Assembly: GCA_963556255.1 (NCBI GenBank)
Contig: OY744615.1
Span: 8,498,669-8,562,668, forward strand
DNA: 64,000 bases
Reading direction: 5' to 3'
From: Allolobophora icterica
Lineage: Eukaryota; Annelida; Clitellata; Crassiclitellata; Lumbricidae
Shown: piece after piece, positions 1 through 11,100 of the stretch
Numbering within the stretch: position 1 is the stretch's first letter
Layout: each line of letters opens with the position of its first letter
Notes under the pieces: model-generated
Database searches by the model: none
Seen by the model: only the letters and a program-made list of their open reading frames with translations
Told to the model about the DNA's origin: nothing
Translations under genes and position numbers: made by a program

Positions 1-120
1 TAGATACCAACTCCACCAGCAACAGGTCTGTAAATACTTTTTAACTTTAACATGTTATCAGAAAAACTAAAGTCGTTGACTGTATCATAGGTGTTGTCAT
101 TGCATTTTTTTGCAAGATAC

Positions 121-1397
121 CTTGACGAAGATTGCAACCATTCCACCAATCATAATCAGGAACTGAAATACGTCCGTCCATATCACAGCTCGCATTCCAC
201 CCTGCAGTTATAGAGCACATGCAGACATCAATGAAAATTACCAACAGTTTCTTCAGGTTTGCATGCTATGTATGTTTGGATCACTACCAATAATGTTTCT
301 AACTTATCTCAAAAAATCTCAACTCTCTCGGTTAGTGACTAAGGTCTTTTGATTGTTTTATTCAATGGAACTGGAACCGATTTCCTCCTCCTGTTCGGGT
401 AGCGCTTTAACTTCCTTTGCTCATCCTGAATCCTGCTTCTTTTGTCGGGGTCTCTGGCACGGGGAGCGCCTCTGAATGGGCCACACCGCAAGAGGAGCTT
501 TATAAATACCCAAATAGAACACACTACAATGCAGTAATAGTTTGAATGTTTTTGACAAGATTGAATGGCTTGATTCGATCGATATGTTTGATGGCTTGCT
601 ATTTTGAATGGTTGGTTGACTGGTTTGATTGATATGGCGATTTAAGTGATTTTATTGATTTGATATACTTACGAGAGCTGTATATGTCATCGATACAGTC
701 GCCATGACTGGTATTGAGACGGAAAGAGGCAAACCAGTGGCTTAGAAAGAATAAACATCGATTATTTTTTCTTTATTTGTTTTTATTTTATAATCATCTG
801 TTTTATTTACTCCATTTTCTTTTATGGTGGTGGTAATGATGTTGATCAAACTGCGGCATTTTGAATTTTAATGATGGGCGCTGTAGGCCTAATGTGACTT
901 GGTTACATGAACATAGATGTGAAAAAGACGAAAATGACGTGAAATTAATGGTAGGCTATTAGTGTTGTTCACAGATACCGGATTGCAGAGCCGTTGATGG
1001 TGCAAACATCACCACTCCCATAAGGAGAACCTAAGAACAAAAGACCATAACATAGTTAAGCGGTTATCATTCGCGAATCAGGTCCATAATTAGACGTCTA
1101 GTCGCACTGCCGCACTGGACCAGTCTTCTTTTACTGAAAGTTAGACCTACCTCTTCTAGCGATCGTGGGTGCTGCAAGCGCGTGTTCTACTAACCTTGAA
1201 TATGACATCTTCCGCACACCATGACTATTGGATTAACTCGGCTGAAGAGTGTGCATCTTCAACGGTCTGGTAATCAGCCATGCCAATTTCTATGCTGACC
1301 TGTAGGCCCTATACACTTACGGCGCTACCCACATTGCAAATTTGTAGTGCGCTTGCCTTTCGTCTCTACGTCTAGGATTCGAACCTTGGTTTGTCTT

Positions 1398-1439
<42 letters not shown>

Positions 1440-4096
1440 TTCTTTTATTGTTCACCAATCTTTGAACAATTACATAGTTTGCGTGGTAACACGAAGTTAA
1501 CTTACATTGCGATCAGTGACAAAAGGAAAACCCAAAGGAACGACACCGTTCCGCTGTCAGGGTCGCCTAATTACACAAACTATCGGACCAATGAAGTGGT
1601 GCTTAACAATGCAATAAAAAGTTTATTTCTAAAAACATCTGTAGCATAATAACCATGAACGCTAGGTGTTAACTATACATGTACAGAATTCCTATTTTAC
1701 TCAACAGTCTAGAAAGTTTAATTTGCCATTTACATAATCATACATCGTTTGCATAATAATCTAGAATGTTTAATGAGCTCTTTAACTTATGTGCATACAT
1801 AATACATGTGATACACATTAATCTAAAGTGTTAGACTATATAGTTACAATCACATAAAACTGTCTTTTTATGCAACACTCAGAACTTGTATTAGATTCCG
1901 GTATCAGTATAATAACCAAAACATGAGGATATGCAAATAAGAATTTTTTATTTAGTCTATTAATCTAGTACGTTATATAGGCTATTTAGCCTATGGACGC
2001 TTTCAATTTTCTTCAGATAAAATTTTCTTATCAAACATTTTTGTCGAGCCCTGTAAAACAAATCGAAAGATCGTCCGCTTCTTGCTGTTATAATATTGTG
2101 CAATTCACCAGACAGATTTTACAACCCCAACATTATCATCATTGCCGTCGTTGTCGTCCATTTCGTCTTTGTCGTTGTCGTCATCATACATAGGCTATAT
2201 CTTACCTTGCATCGCCTACATGCCACTATCTTACCCTACTTCATTTTCCCTACCATAAACTACACATATCCAACCTTGTCTTATACTAAGCCTACATTAT
2301 TTACGATTTTCTCACATCACCTCACCTAGCTTATCTATGATATGTCATGCAGTATCTTAAACAACATTGCCTTAATCTTACCTTACCTTACGTTATGGCA
2401 TTTTTCCTGACTTTACCTAATCGAATCTTACCTCAGCTTACTTTGCCTTCCCTCGCTAGTTTTACTTAAGCTTCAATAACTTTACATCATTCAATTACCT
2501 GAACTTCCCTTTCTTTGCATTGTCTTTCATTATCTTGCTTTTCTTACTTTACCAAATATTCCATTTGGGGTTCGAATAGTTGGCAAGTACTTGGGTCAGA
2601 GGTTGGTTTTTCTTTTAACGATCATTTTACTAAGACTTTCGGATGAAAACTTCTTTTGACGATGAAGAATATGTACTATTTGTGAAACCAGTTCCTTTCA
2701 CTGGTATGTCAGACCACAGTCCAGTGCAGGTACAGTCTAAAGAATTGTCAGGAAAAGTATCCCTTCCACCCGAAAATGGCACCCAAACTCTACATTTACC
2801 TTTGAACTCTCACTGCGTAAACGTAAATTTAAATCAGAGATGTTTGAACAGAAATTGTCACTTACCCAATTTAAAATAGCCAGCGAAGATCCAAATATCC
2901 TGATGCTCTTCGACAAATATCGCTTTTCCAAGTACTAAGACACATACACAACATATGTAGACAATTGCAATAATCAATCGTGGAAGTGTTCTCGTCAAAA
3001 GGTAGTGCCCCAAAATGGTCTGCCCTCCACACCTCTTCTTCAAAGCAATGGTGGATCTGGGACTGTTTAACCAGGAGAGACGGTTAGACTTCATCGTTCA
3101 TTGTCAGTTGTGTAAATACATTCTAGTACTTTATGAAAGACGGGCGTGCTATGGTGACACTGTTTATAACAAGAGGTTTGCCAGAGGCGATGCCTATGTA
3201 TATCTTGTTCCCTTGCAATTTACAGCTTCAGTTACAACTGCTAGTATAAGCGCAGGTCCGTCAATTTAAAATTACCTAATTTCAGTTGTTTGAAGTAGCC
3301 CAAGTCTATACTATATTTGCCTCATAGGGCAACCAGTATGGACAGATTTCTTGAAATATCAAGAAAAGTTGCGATGGTAATGACAATGATGACGATGATG
3401 TTGATGATGATGCTCGTGATGATGATGACGATAATGACGAAGATGATGACGATGATCATAATGGTGATCATGATGACGCTGACTATGCTGATATTATGAT
3501 GCTTTTGCTGCTGATTATGACGATGATAGACTTGAATACAGGTTGGGATGGTCGCCTAACTGGCGTCCACGCTTGATTCTCTCTGTTACACGTCAATAGT
3601 TGATTTATCTAGGATTATCTACGACAGCCTAGTGCCTGTACCTACACAGTCCGACATTACAGAGTATTCTAGAGGTAGCTGGCTGGCTACGATGCTGTAT
3701 CAAAATGTCGCCATACACTACATTACAGTGACAAAAGGTATCGGAGAATAAACTTACATCGTAGATGCTAACCAACTTCAGTGGATAGAGCCACGGAACA
3801 ATGATGCGTTCGACAACATTCATAGCCAGTGTTATAGATACCATGGCGAAGATAATGAACTGGGCTCCGTAGCTGTACATATCGGCCGTATAACCAAGCA
3901 ACAATCTGGACGACTGGAAGGTAACGATGAACGAAATGGCCGTCGGAATGACCTTCTGACGGCGATTGCCCATTATGAACTCAGCGGTCGTCTTCTGTCG
4001 ACCTCCTGTCAGCGAATGGTAGATTCCGATGGCCAGAGAGATTAAGAGGAATCCGACTAGGATCAGGTAGTCAGCCCATTTCAAATGCGACTCCAT
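121..4096 (-). CDS. Gene A: SLC5A8/12-like sodium-coupled monocarboxylate transporter, 5' part (exons 1-5), cut by window edge
   Basis: Multi-pass plasma-membrane symporter of the SLC5 family, expected to couple Na+ to uptake of monocarboxylates or a similar small solute; the substrate is inferred. Coding exons on the minus strand are 3758-4096, 2866-2934, 979-1030, 673-740 and 121-201, all with GT donors and AG acceptors. They join in frame with no stop, and exon 6 onward lies left of the window. Exon 1 (113 residues) holds the first helices (WADYLILVGF from residue 7) and the segment GGRQKTTAEFIMGNRR. Exon 2 begins YLEKRYLSKSIRIFG, the counterpart of the family's YLE-R-F segment. Exon 5 carries GGMRAVIWTDVFQ, the most diagnostic SLC5 stretch. 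The start ATG (4094-4096) matches that of B and C. Residues 63-72 differ from the paralogues (S63, R64, D72). Assignment to SLC5 is firm; the exact subtype is less so. Confidence 0.9.
345..525 (+). repeat. Old L2/CR1-type 3' end relic, gene A copy
   Basis: Contains GGGAGCGCCTCTGAATGG followed by AGCTTTATAAATACCC, the 3' signature also seen in the clear LINE copies at 26318-27640 and 55896-56357. The same relic is at matching positions in B (about 19295-19490) and C (about 49970-50165), so it predates the gene duplications. Confidence 0.5.
1403..2025 (-). mobile_element. LINE 3' end with (TTGA)n tail, inserted in intron 2 of gene A
   Basis: Absent from B, where the flanks meet near 20208. It is bounded by the direct repeat TCTTATCAA (1394-1402 and 2026-2034). 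In minus orientation it ends in a TTGA tail (TCAA repeats on the plus strand, to 1438), typical of non-LTR 3' ends. No reverse transcriptase remains. Confidence 0.65.
3370..3500. repeat. GAT/ATG-rich low-complexity tract, intron 1 of gene A
   Basis: Imperfect GATGAT/GACGAT repeats, also in B (23385-23500) and C (56420-56535). Shared ancestry; not coding. Confidence 0.8.
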
Positions 4097-4123
4097 TGCA
4101 TCGATTTATGTGCAAGTTATTAT
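4097..4123 (-). promoter_or_regulatory. 5' untranslated part of the gene A ATG exon with splice acceptor and a short upstream ORF
   Basis: Just upstream of the gene A ATG the minus strand reads ...TTGCTTTGCAG then exon sequence, a good acceptor, so at least one untranslated exon lies further upstream. The same acceptor is kept in B (exon upper edge 24135) and C (57160). In A only, substitutions create ATGCAATGG: an upstream out-of-frame ATG (4099-4101) opening a 7-codon reading frame (4081-4101) that overlaps the true start. Confidence 0.6.
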
Positions 4124-5159
4124 CTGCAAAGCAAGGCGTTTCACTTGATCACCTAATGCAATGTGAGGGCAGATGCGACAAGGTAAGGCTTTGTAGAATT
4201 GTCGATGCATATACATGTCGCTTTACGGTGGAAAGTAAAGTTTCCGTTTTTACATACTGGGAGGTGCCGAATAAATCCAGTATATAAAAATTGAGGGCAA
4301 AGATAATTTTACAAAACTTTGAGATTACACAGAGGTTGCTGAGGTTTTAAAACTCTTTTGCTCGCCTTCTTAATATATGGATATTCGATTTGACTTCATT
4401 AATAAATGTTTAATTTCTGTGGTCTGGAATATGCTCGATTATTTTTTTCAATCAATATAAAACGGAAAATTGAAAATGAAAATAAAAGCGTGTAAGATTG
4501 AATGTAACGTAGCACAACATAAAACTGTTAAATCTTTCACAAGACATGTAACCTGTGTTAGAACCACTGGGAGACATAGAAACTCGCCGTGCGAAATCAA
4601 TGTTCAAGTTCAATCCATCATCACTACAGAATTGGAAATAGGCTGGAGCGATTAGACGCATTTTATGAAGACAGTGAACCAGTGAATCAGCTAAAGCGAC
4701 AAAGTGAATGAGAAGGCAACAGTCAGATGGCCAAATGTTAAACAAGAATCCTATTTCACCGAGCAAGTGGCCGATGTTTTCGATCGAAATAAAGTCACTG
4801 ACATAGAAAGACCACATTTTTTGCTGATTCTGCTCCAACTTCAGCAGTACATAAATGTCAATCGAGAGGTCGAGGGTTTATTAGTCACCAAGTTGAAACA
4901 TCATTCGCCAAGCAAGAAAATTACAAACAGAAATTAGCCAGCACCTAAAACAGCAATTTGTCAAGAATCTGTATTGGTTGTTTATTGAAACGGTAGACTG
5001 TTTTCTGATATTACTGGCTGCTCAGATGTTGGATGGATTGTCTGCATATCAAGCCGCTGCCCCATATGGAATAAAGAACAGCAGTTCCAAAGGCTAACCC
5101 CGATGTAGCTCTGGGTATGAGGTGTTAGCGACTGCATTTTCTTAACCTCCGTTTATGAG

Positions 5160-5345
5160 GGCGAGTAGCCAGTCTCGTCCGCGATGTCTCATCTTCCAAC
5201 CGTCAGTGTACGGTCGGTGTACTCGCTATAGCTCAATAGGCTAGGAGTGCTGACGGAGCAGAAATCTCGAACTAAATTTCTGCTCTGGCGAGGATTCGAA
5301 CCCTCGACCTCTCAATTGACAGTCCAACACGCTATCCACAACAGT
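5160..5345 (-). repeat. tRNA-derived SINE, A-B spacer copy
   Basis: The minus strand shows a tRNA-like head with an A box (GTGGATAGCGTGTTGGAC) and a B box (GGGTTCGAATCC), then unrelated SINE body. Copies at the same relative place upstream of B and C show that it predates the duplications. The acceptor and anticodon stems do not fold well enough for a tRNA gene. Confidence 0.65.
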
Positions 5346-5740
5346 CGAGCATTATTTAAAGAAACCGACTACTAACCTTTCTCCGATGAACGAATCCTTT
5401 CCTGCTTTTAACAAACGTCCTAAAACTCATTAATTCCCAATGTCTTTCTAACAACTGGATATCTAACCGCATTTCACCTGTAGGATAGCCTATTAACCGG
5501 GTCACAGATTTGCATTTCTACGCAATCTTGTGGGCGTAAAATAGTTTATTTATAATAATAATTTGTATTCTTAGAAAAATCCTTTATGAGAGTTTCGTTT
5601 ATTGTTCATTGGTTGCATTGAATATATTCAACTTTTCTTTCGTAAAGATTTTGTACAGTACGTTGCGTTAAGTCTCATTTGCACAGACAGCGGCTTTGCC
5701 ATCAAGCTAGCATTACATACATAGATCATGGTTTACTTAC

Positions 5741-5830
5741 AAATTGTAGGTACCCTCTCACGTGAAGACGTAGTAGGGGCCTACATGTTACGCCCATACA
5801 CTCTAACAGCGCTCAAATTTGTAATACTAA
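5741..5830 (-). other. Candidate 5' untranslated exon of gene A (conserved donor)
   Basis: The minus strand carries a donor GTAAGTAAAC at 5740 and below, preceded by CCTACAATTT. The same donor and flanking sequence occur upstream of B (exon edge 28197) and C (58791). No long frame is open in all three. The upstream boundary shown is arbitrary. A non-exonic conserved block is equally possible without RNA evidence. Confidence 0.3.
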
Positions 5831-6330
5831 AATCGGACAGATGTGCATTTACATATCAACACTGTCCAATTATTAGCAGCTCCTTGCAACATAACCACTC
5901 CCACCGCATCGAATAATATCACCAATCCTCTGTCATATCAATCGCGCCACTATGCTTTTGTACAACTAATCCAAACGTGTCAACAACACATTCCTTATCA
6001 AGACATACAAATCTAATATTCTGGTTCTTAATGACAACTAGCATCCACATAGGCTAGCGCAGATTAACCATTATTAGTCTGCAATATATTGGTGCTATAA
6101 AAATGTCAAGTAGAGCTACATAAATTAACCATGACTGTGCAAATTATGCCATGCTTGAAATATTTATGTGTTTGCAAATTTCATTAACATCACAAATCAC
6201 AGTAGCATGTCAAATTCCCGGAAGTCGTCTTTGCAAATAAATTTCTATCGTTGCTGTCACTCACATTTTATCTGACTTCGAAGCTGCGAATATTAGCACA
6301 ATATTTTGCACTGCTAACTTGTAGACAATT

Positions 6331-7283
6331 CAGTGGCGGCGCCAAGATTTCAGGTTTGGGAAGGTGAAGCCTTAAGCTCTTCCCTTTCTCCATTCCTCCT
6401 CTGCCCCTCCCCTTTTCTCCGTCCTTTTCCCCTTCCTGTACTTCTCTCCTCTCCCTCTCCTATACCTGCCCTTCTTCCTCCCCCTCCTTTCCCTTTCATC
6501 CGTCCCTCCCTAGTACTTTCTCTTCCTCCTTCAACGAAGGAGGAGCGGCACCTCTTTGAAGTGGGGATCCCCAGAAAAAAGTTTGAGGTTCCACATGCCT
6601 GTTGTTGCGTTTTGGCACACATCCAGTGAAAAAACATGGCATGGATGAAATCACTACGGCACTACTTCAAGGTGGAGAAACATATGTTAACGCTATGCAT
6701 ACCGTTGTTACAAAGATTCAACAAGAGGGAGAAATACCAGACAACTGGGCAAAATCGACAATCGTCCCTATATACAAACGAAAAGGAGATCCACAAGACT
6801 GCAGAAATTACAGAGGCATTAAATTACAGAGCATTCCAGGAAAAGTCTTCACCAAAATTATACAAAACAGAATGAAGCAATATGTCGAGACAGCACTTGG
6901 AGAAGAGCAAGCCGAGTTCAGACCAGGAAGAAGCACAAGTGATCAACTATTCACACTGAGACAGACACTTGAAAAAGCTTAGAACACAACCAGAAAGTCT
7001 TCATCAACTTCATAGACTTCAAACAAGCATTCGACAGTATATGGCATGATGGAATGTGGAGTGTGATGCAAAACGCAGGAACACCAGCTAGATACAGTAC
7101 ATGTAAGCTGGGTTTACGAAAAATGTTTTTGTTGTTTCCTGTTATTGTTAATTTTAAAATAATAAATTTTTTCTGAAACTCTGCAAAATTTGTTAGACAG
7201 TTTTTTTTGTCATTTTGGTGTCACTCTTTCGGAAGGTGTCAACCGGTGCGGCCCGCACCCCACACCCCTTAGTGACGCCACTG
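6331..7283. mobile_element. hAT-like element carrying an RTE-type LINE fragment
   Basis: Ends CAGTGGCGGCGCCAAG at the left and TTAGTGACGCCACTG at the right form imperfect terminal inverted repeats of hAT type (CAGTGGCG). No 8-base target duplication is visible, so one flank may be rearranged. It sits where the A-B spacer loses homology with the other spacers. Confidence 0.5.
6609..7110 (+). pseudogene. RTE-type reverse transcriptase fragment, broken
   Basis: The plus strand encodes a reverse transcriptase piece with GEIPDNWAKSTIVPIYKRKG, NYRGIKLQSIPGKVF and EEQAEFRPGRSTSDQ, then a stop at about 6980. A shifted frame resumes with FINFIDFKQAFDSIWHDGMW up to about 7110. The stop and a one-base shift make it inactive; the start and end of ORF2 are missing. 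Confidence 0.8.
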
Positions 7284-7864
7284 TCTGTACATAACTTTTG
7301 GGGCACAAATTTCGGCAGGACAATTTTTTCCATTTTTTTCTTCGTCAATGGGGGTGGGGAGGGAATAGAGGGTAAGTAAGGAAGTATTTATTTGCTACAT
7401 TCGTTAAAGGAAATGAACATAACTGCACAAATTCACAAATTCAGTGGCAGGCTGCCGGTGAATTCACGCAGGTCCCATTGCGCCGCCGCCAGTAGGAACA
7501 CAAACATATGTTGCGACAGATAATAAAACAATGTAATGCATTTATAATCACCTTACAAAATGGGATAAAGACAGAATGAAGTCTATATGGAGCTATAGAT
7601 CAATAAACTGCGATTTTAAGTACAGAATCAAAAACTATGTCACTTTTACAGAGTCAGTTGCACAGTGAAGCTATCATTTCTAATTTTAATAGCATGATGA
7701 AGGTTAAATAGATTATCTGGTAAAGATATCCAGAATATCTGGCAAGTCCAAATAAGTCGAAACTGCTACTGAATTGTTAACGCTGCCCATATCAAACCCA
7801 TCTATCCTGGAGTAGCAGGACAATCTGTTGTACAAGTAAAGAACTGTGTTTCGTGACAAATGCA

Positions 7865-7870
7865 TTTATT
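7865..7870 (-). terminator. Poly(A) signal AATAAA downstream of gene B
   Basis: AATAAA on the minus strand about 255 bases past the gene B stop, within a block (AATAAATGCATTT) conserved downstream of C and D. Conservation of position in three paralogues supports it. Confidence 0.5.
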
Positions 7871-8123
7871 GGCTGCCCATATCAAAGTAATCTGGTATGT
7901 CTACGGCGCCAAAATGTCTCGCTTCCCGTTAGAGACCATACAGGAACAGAAGCAGTACCGGTATGTGGACAAATCAAACGAGTAAAGCCCAGAAGTTGAT
8001 AGTTGAGTGAAATTCAGATCATTGATTCACACCTATGGTCGCATATTGCGTGGCGCCAGAAACTGATGATCATAATGATTTTGATGAAGGTGAGGAGGAG
8101 GAGAGTAACTTTGGTGATTGCAT

Positions 8124-11100
8124 TTATGTGACGCTTTCTGTCTTTCCATGCAGCGATGGACAGTTTTCATCGCCCACACGTTCTTGGTTTCCGTTCTCTT
8201 CTGACCATCCGCAGCATTGGAAACGCAGAAGAAGCCGTTTATCCACCTTTGCCTCCAAGTTTCGGTCCCCTGTTTTAAAACCAAAGCTCAAGGTATCACA
8301 ACGCTCCTTTTTTGGATTATAAGTTAGTGTGTCTTTAACTTCACGAGTCAACCGTTAGCTACCTACCGCATCATGGTAACATCGCTACAGAAGTTTTAGA
8401 TAAGTTGAGATCAGCTCAGATGAAAATAGATCATATTAGAGTCGATTTGGATTAAATTCGATTATATTAAACTGGGATAGATTAGGATGCATTAGACTAT
8501 ACTGGAAACTGGACATACGATTGGATTGCATCAGATTTAACTAGAGCAGCCGTAGTATTCGGATAAGAATGATAAGATTACACCTGACAAGGAATTTACT
8601 TACTCATAATGAAGGATGCTATTATACCGATGACTCCTGTGACGATGACTCCAATTGGTAAGAACCACAAATAGGATATGGCATAGAAGTTCTCCAGACC
8701 TCGAAGTTGAGTCTGCGAAACAGCAAAACGGAACCCTTAGAATCGTGTAATACTATGTGCTCCTATGCAATGAAAATTTTCGTAATGTAATGCAATGCAA
8801 TGCATTGCAATGATTTGAGCGTGGATGATACATGCAGTTTATGATAGATGGAGTTGTAGGCCTAATGTAAAATAATTATGTGTCATGCACAGTATTCTCG
8901 TAAACAGTACTTACTACATGGCTTGTAGTTCCTGACAGAACATCAGTTGTTTGGTTCCAGTTATTTTTGCTGCCAATTCCATCCAGGACTTCGAAAGACG
9001 TGTGATTGGTGTTGTTCAGTGAGGAGTCGAAGAGAGTAGCGTTGCTGTTTCCAAGATAACATTGTTCCACGGATACGGGAGGCAGGGGAGGGTGTTTGTG
9101 GCGCAACGTCAGAGACCCGATGTTCAACCAGAGGGTAATCAGTACACCCACGATTCCTCCTAGTAGAGTTCCCTGTATCAGAGAATTGTCACTCATCAAA
9201 CTTAGGAATTTAATAAAACATGTATATCATAGCATATTATCATCGGTATTACTATAGCAACTTCACAATAATAACAGCAATCCTTTCAACGTTAAAGTTT
9301 AATCTAATCTAAGCCAATACCTTAATCATAAACAACGGCACCAATTGATGGCAAATATAAATGTAATCACAGCAAATTCATTATCCGATGGAGTCCCTTA
9401 GGGACATCCTTTTATAACACTGAACTGGTAAACTCTTTGTTTTCTGTCACTGTAAGTCTGCAGTTTGTGTGTTCTAATAAAAACGGATTTGATTTGAGCA
9501 GTCCGGTCAAAATCAAAGTTGTCTAAAAACCATAATTCTGGCTAAAATAACCATTGCCATCATTACAACAATCCGTCAGTAAGCATTAATTAGCAAAAAA
9601 GATAACTGTGTTTTATGTTGTGCTTGGCAGTTTTGGCTTTGACCCACGAGGAGCCGCACTGTCATGACTCATGTGATTTGATATGAATTCTCGTAGATTA
9701 ATATTTAAGGTAAGACAAAAGTCATAGGCAGTTGTTCGGAGAAACTCCGCCGTCTACAAATTTTCCAAGGCATGTCACGAACGGAGTCTCTCTTTCTTCT
9801 TACTCTCTTCTTCCTCTCCTTTACACTGTGCAGTAGTTGTTTCTTTTATCATTAAGGGTTACATGAAAAAACAACAATTTAGATTGAAAATGACAAAATA
9901 TTGAATGATTATAGTGGTTATAATCGTCACTGTCATCATCGTAACTTCCGCAATCAAGACGATTCTAAATTTATTAAGTGAAAGGCCAGTCTAGTCCAAT
10001 TGCGCAGAGTCATCGAAAGTTGATAGGTCCTAAATATATGCATATATTAACCTTCCAGTTGGCGTGTTTGGAGACTGCGCCGAGGATGAATAGCGCAGTC
10101 AATGGACCGTTGATGGAACTACCAAAGGCTATCATCACCTGCCGAGATACAAGTAGATAGTGGTAAGTAAGTTAACTTTTAATAATGCAAGTCAAACGCT
10201 CACATTTACAAAATACATGTAGACACTAGACAGTTGACGTAAAATATTACTGTCGTTGATAGTAATGGTACTAGTGATAGTAGTGGTAGTGGTAGTAGCA
10301 GTAGTAGTGGTAGTGCAGTGGAAGTCGTAGTGGTAGTAGTAGTAGTAGTAGTGGTAGTAGTAGTAATAGCAGTAGTAGTATTGCAACACAGCAGCAACAA
10401 CTAATAATGATCATAAAATTAATTATATTACTATTTGAAGAGTTCAGTTATTTATAATAACTATAATATGAAGAGTCCATTCTTTTACCGTCACACCTAC
10501 GGATGACGCTTTTCCCGATTCATCTTCGTCTACAAGAGGAGTTCTTGAGGCCTTTATCCAGATGCACTGCTCACAACATTTTCCCTCACTCTCCTGCTTG
10601 ATCACCTTTGCTAAACATTGCATAATAATTTTATTTTGCCAGTAGCTCCCTCAGCTTATCTAGGCCAACTGTTCTTCTAACTCTACGATCACTGGCGTAA
10701 ACTTGTCCAAAATATTGGGTGGGGGATTTGGTCATTTTTTTCTACACTTATTGCATTGGGTGTACAGTCCATCTCAATTATTGGGGGGCACGTGCACCGG
10801 CTGCTCACCTCCCCAGAGCCTACGCCTATGTATACGATGCCTTCCATCCTGGGATCAAGTGCTTCTTATCGAGTTCGATGAGATACGCGCAGGGGCTTCA
10901 TAACTATCCTCAATGCCGCTCTCGCCTACTGCAGCTGAAATAAAACCAAATGAGTTTCCCACACAAAATATCTCTTATAATCACTACAATTGAGAGAAAA
11001 TCTGAGCTATTAAAAGTGCAACCTGAAAAGTAATCATCGATGACAGGCTTACCTGCATGATCGGACCTGGAACAAGAGCCGAGAGGAAAGCCACTGCAGT

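Larger units (their letters stand above)
4124..8123. other. A-B intergenic spacer
   Basis: No host gene is recognised. 4300-5000 matches sequence upstream of B and C. 5160-5345 holds an old tRNA-derived SINE and 5700-6320 a block shared with the other spacers. A hAT-like element with an RTE fragment occupies 6331-7283. 7284-7778 is not matched by the other spacers; its piece at 7385-7430 resembles a piece near 48300 and is probably repeat-derived. From 7779 the sequence again matches the gene 3' flanks of C and D. Confidence 0.6.

Noticed and set aside
4452..4888. Long minus-strand ORFs upstream of genes A (4452-4838) and C (57658-57888), MEQNQQK-WSFYVSDF...
   Set aside because: The counterpart upstream of B (about 24677-24860) is frameshifted by a two-base insertion after FLFNIW, and no domain is recognised. 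The similarity is explained by duplication of the whole unit.
5270..5345. Possible tRNA genes (B boxes near 5296, 25716, 31576, 58350)
   Set aside because: Box A and box B are present, but the full cloverleaf does not pair convincingly and all are attached to SINE bodies or tails.
6333..6637. Two overlapping proline- or glycine-rich ORFs on both strands
   Set aside because: They run through a CCCTTCC-rich low-complexity stretch inside the hAT-like element, with no coding evidence.
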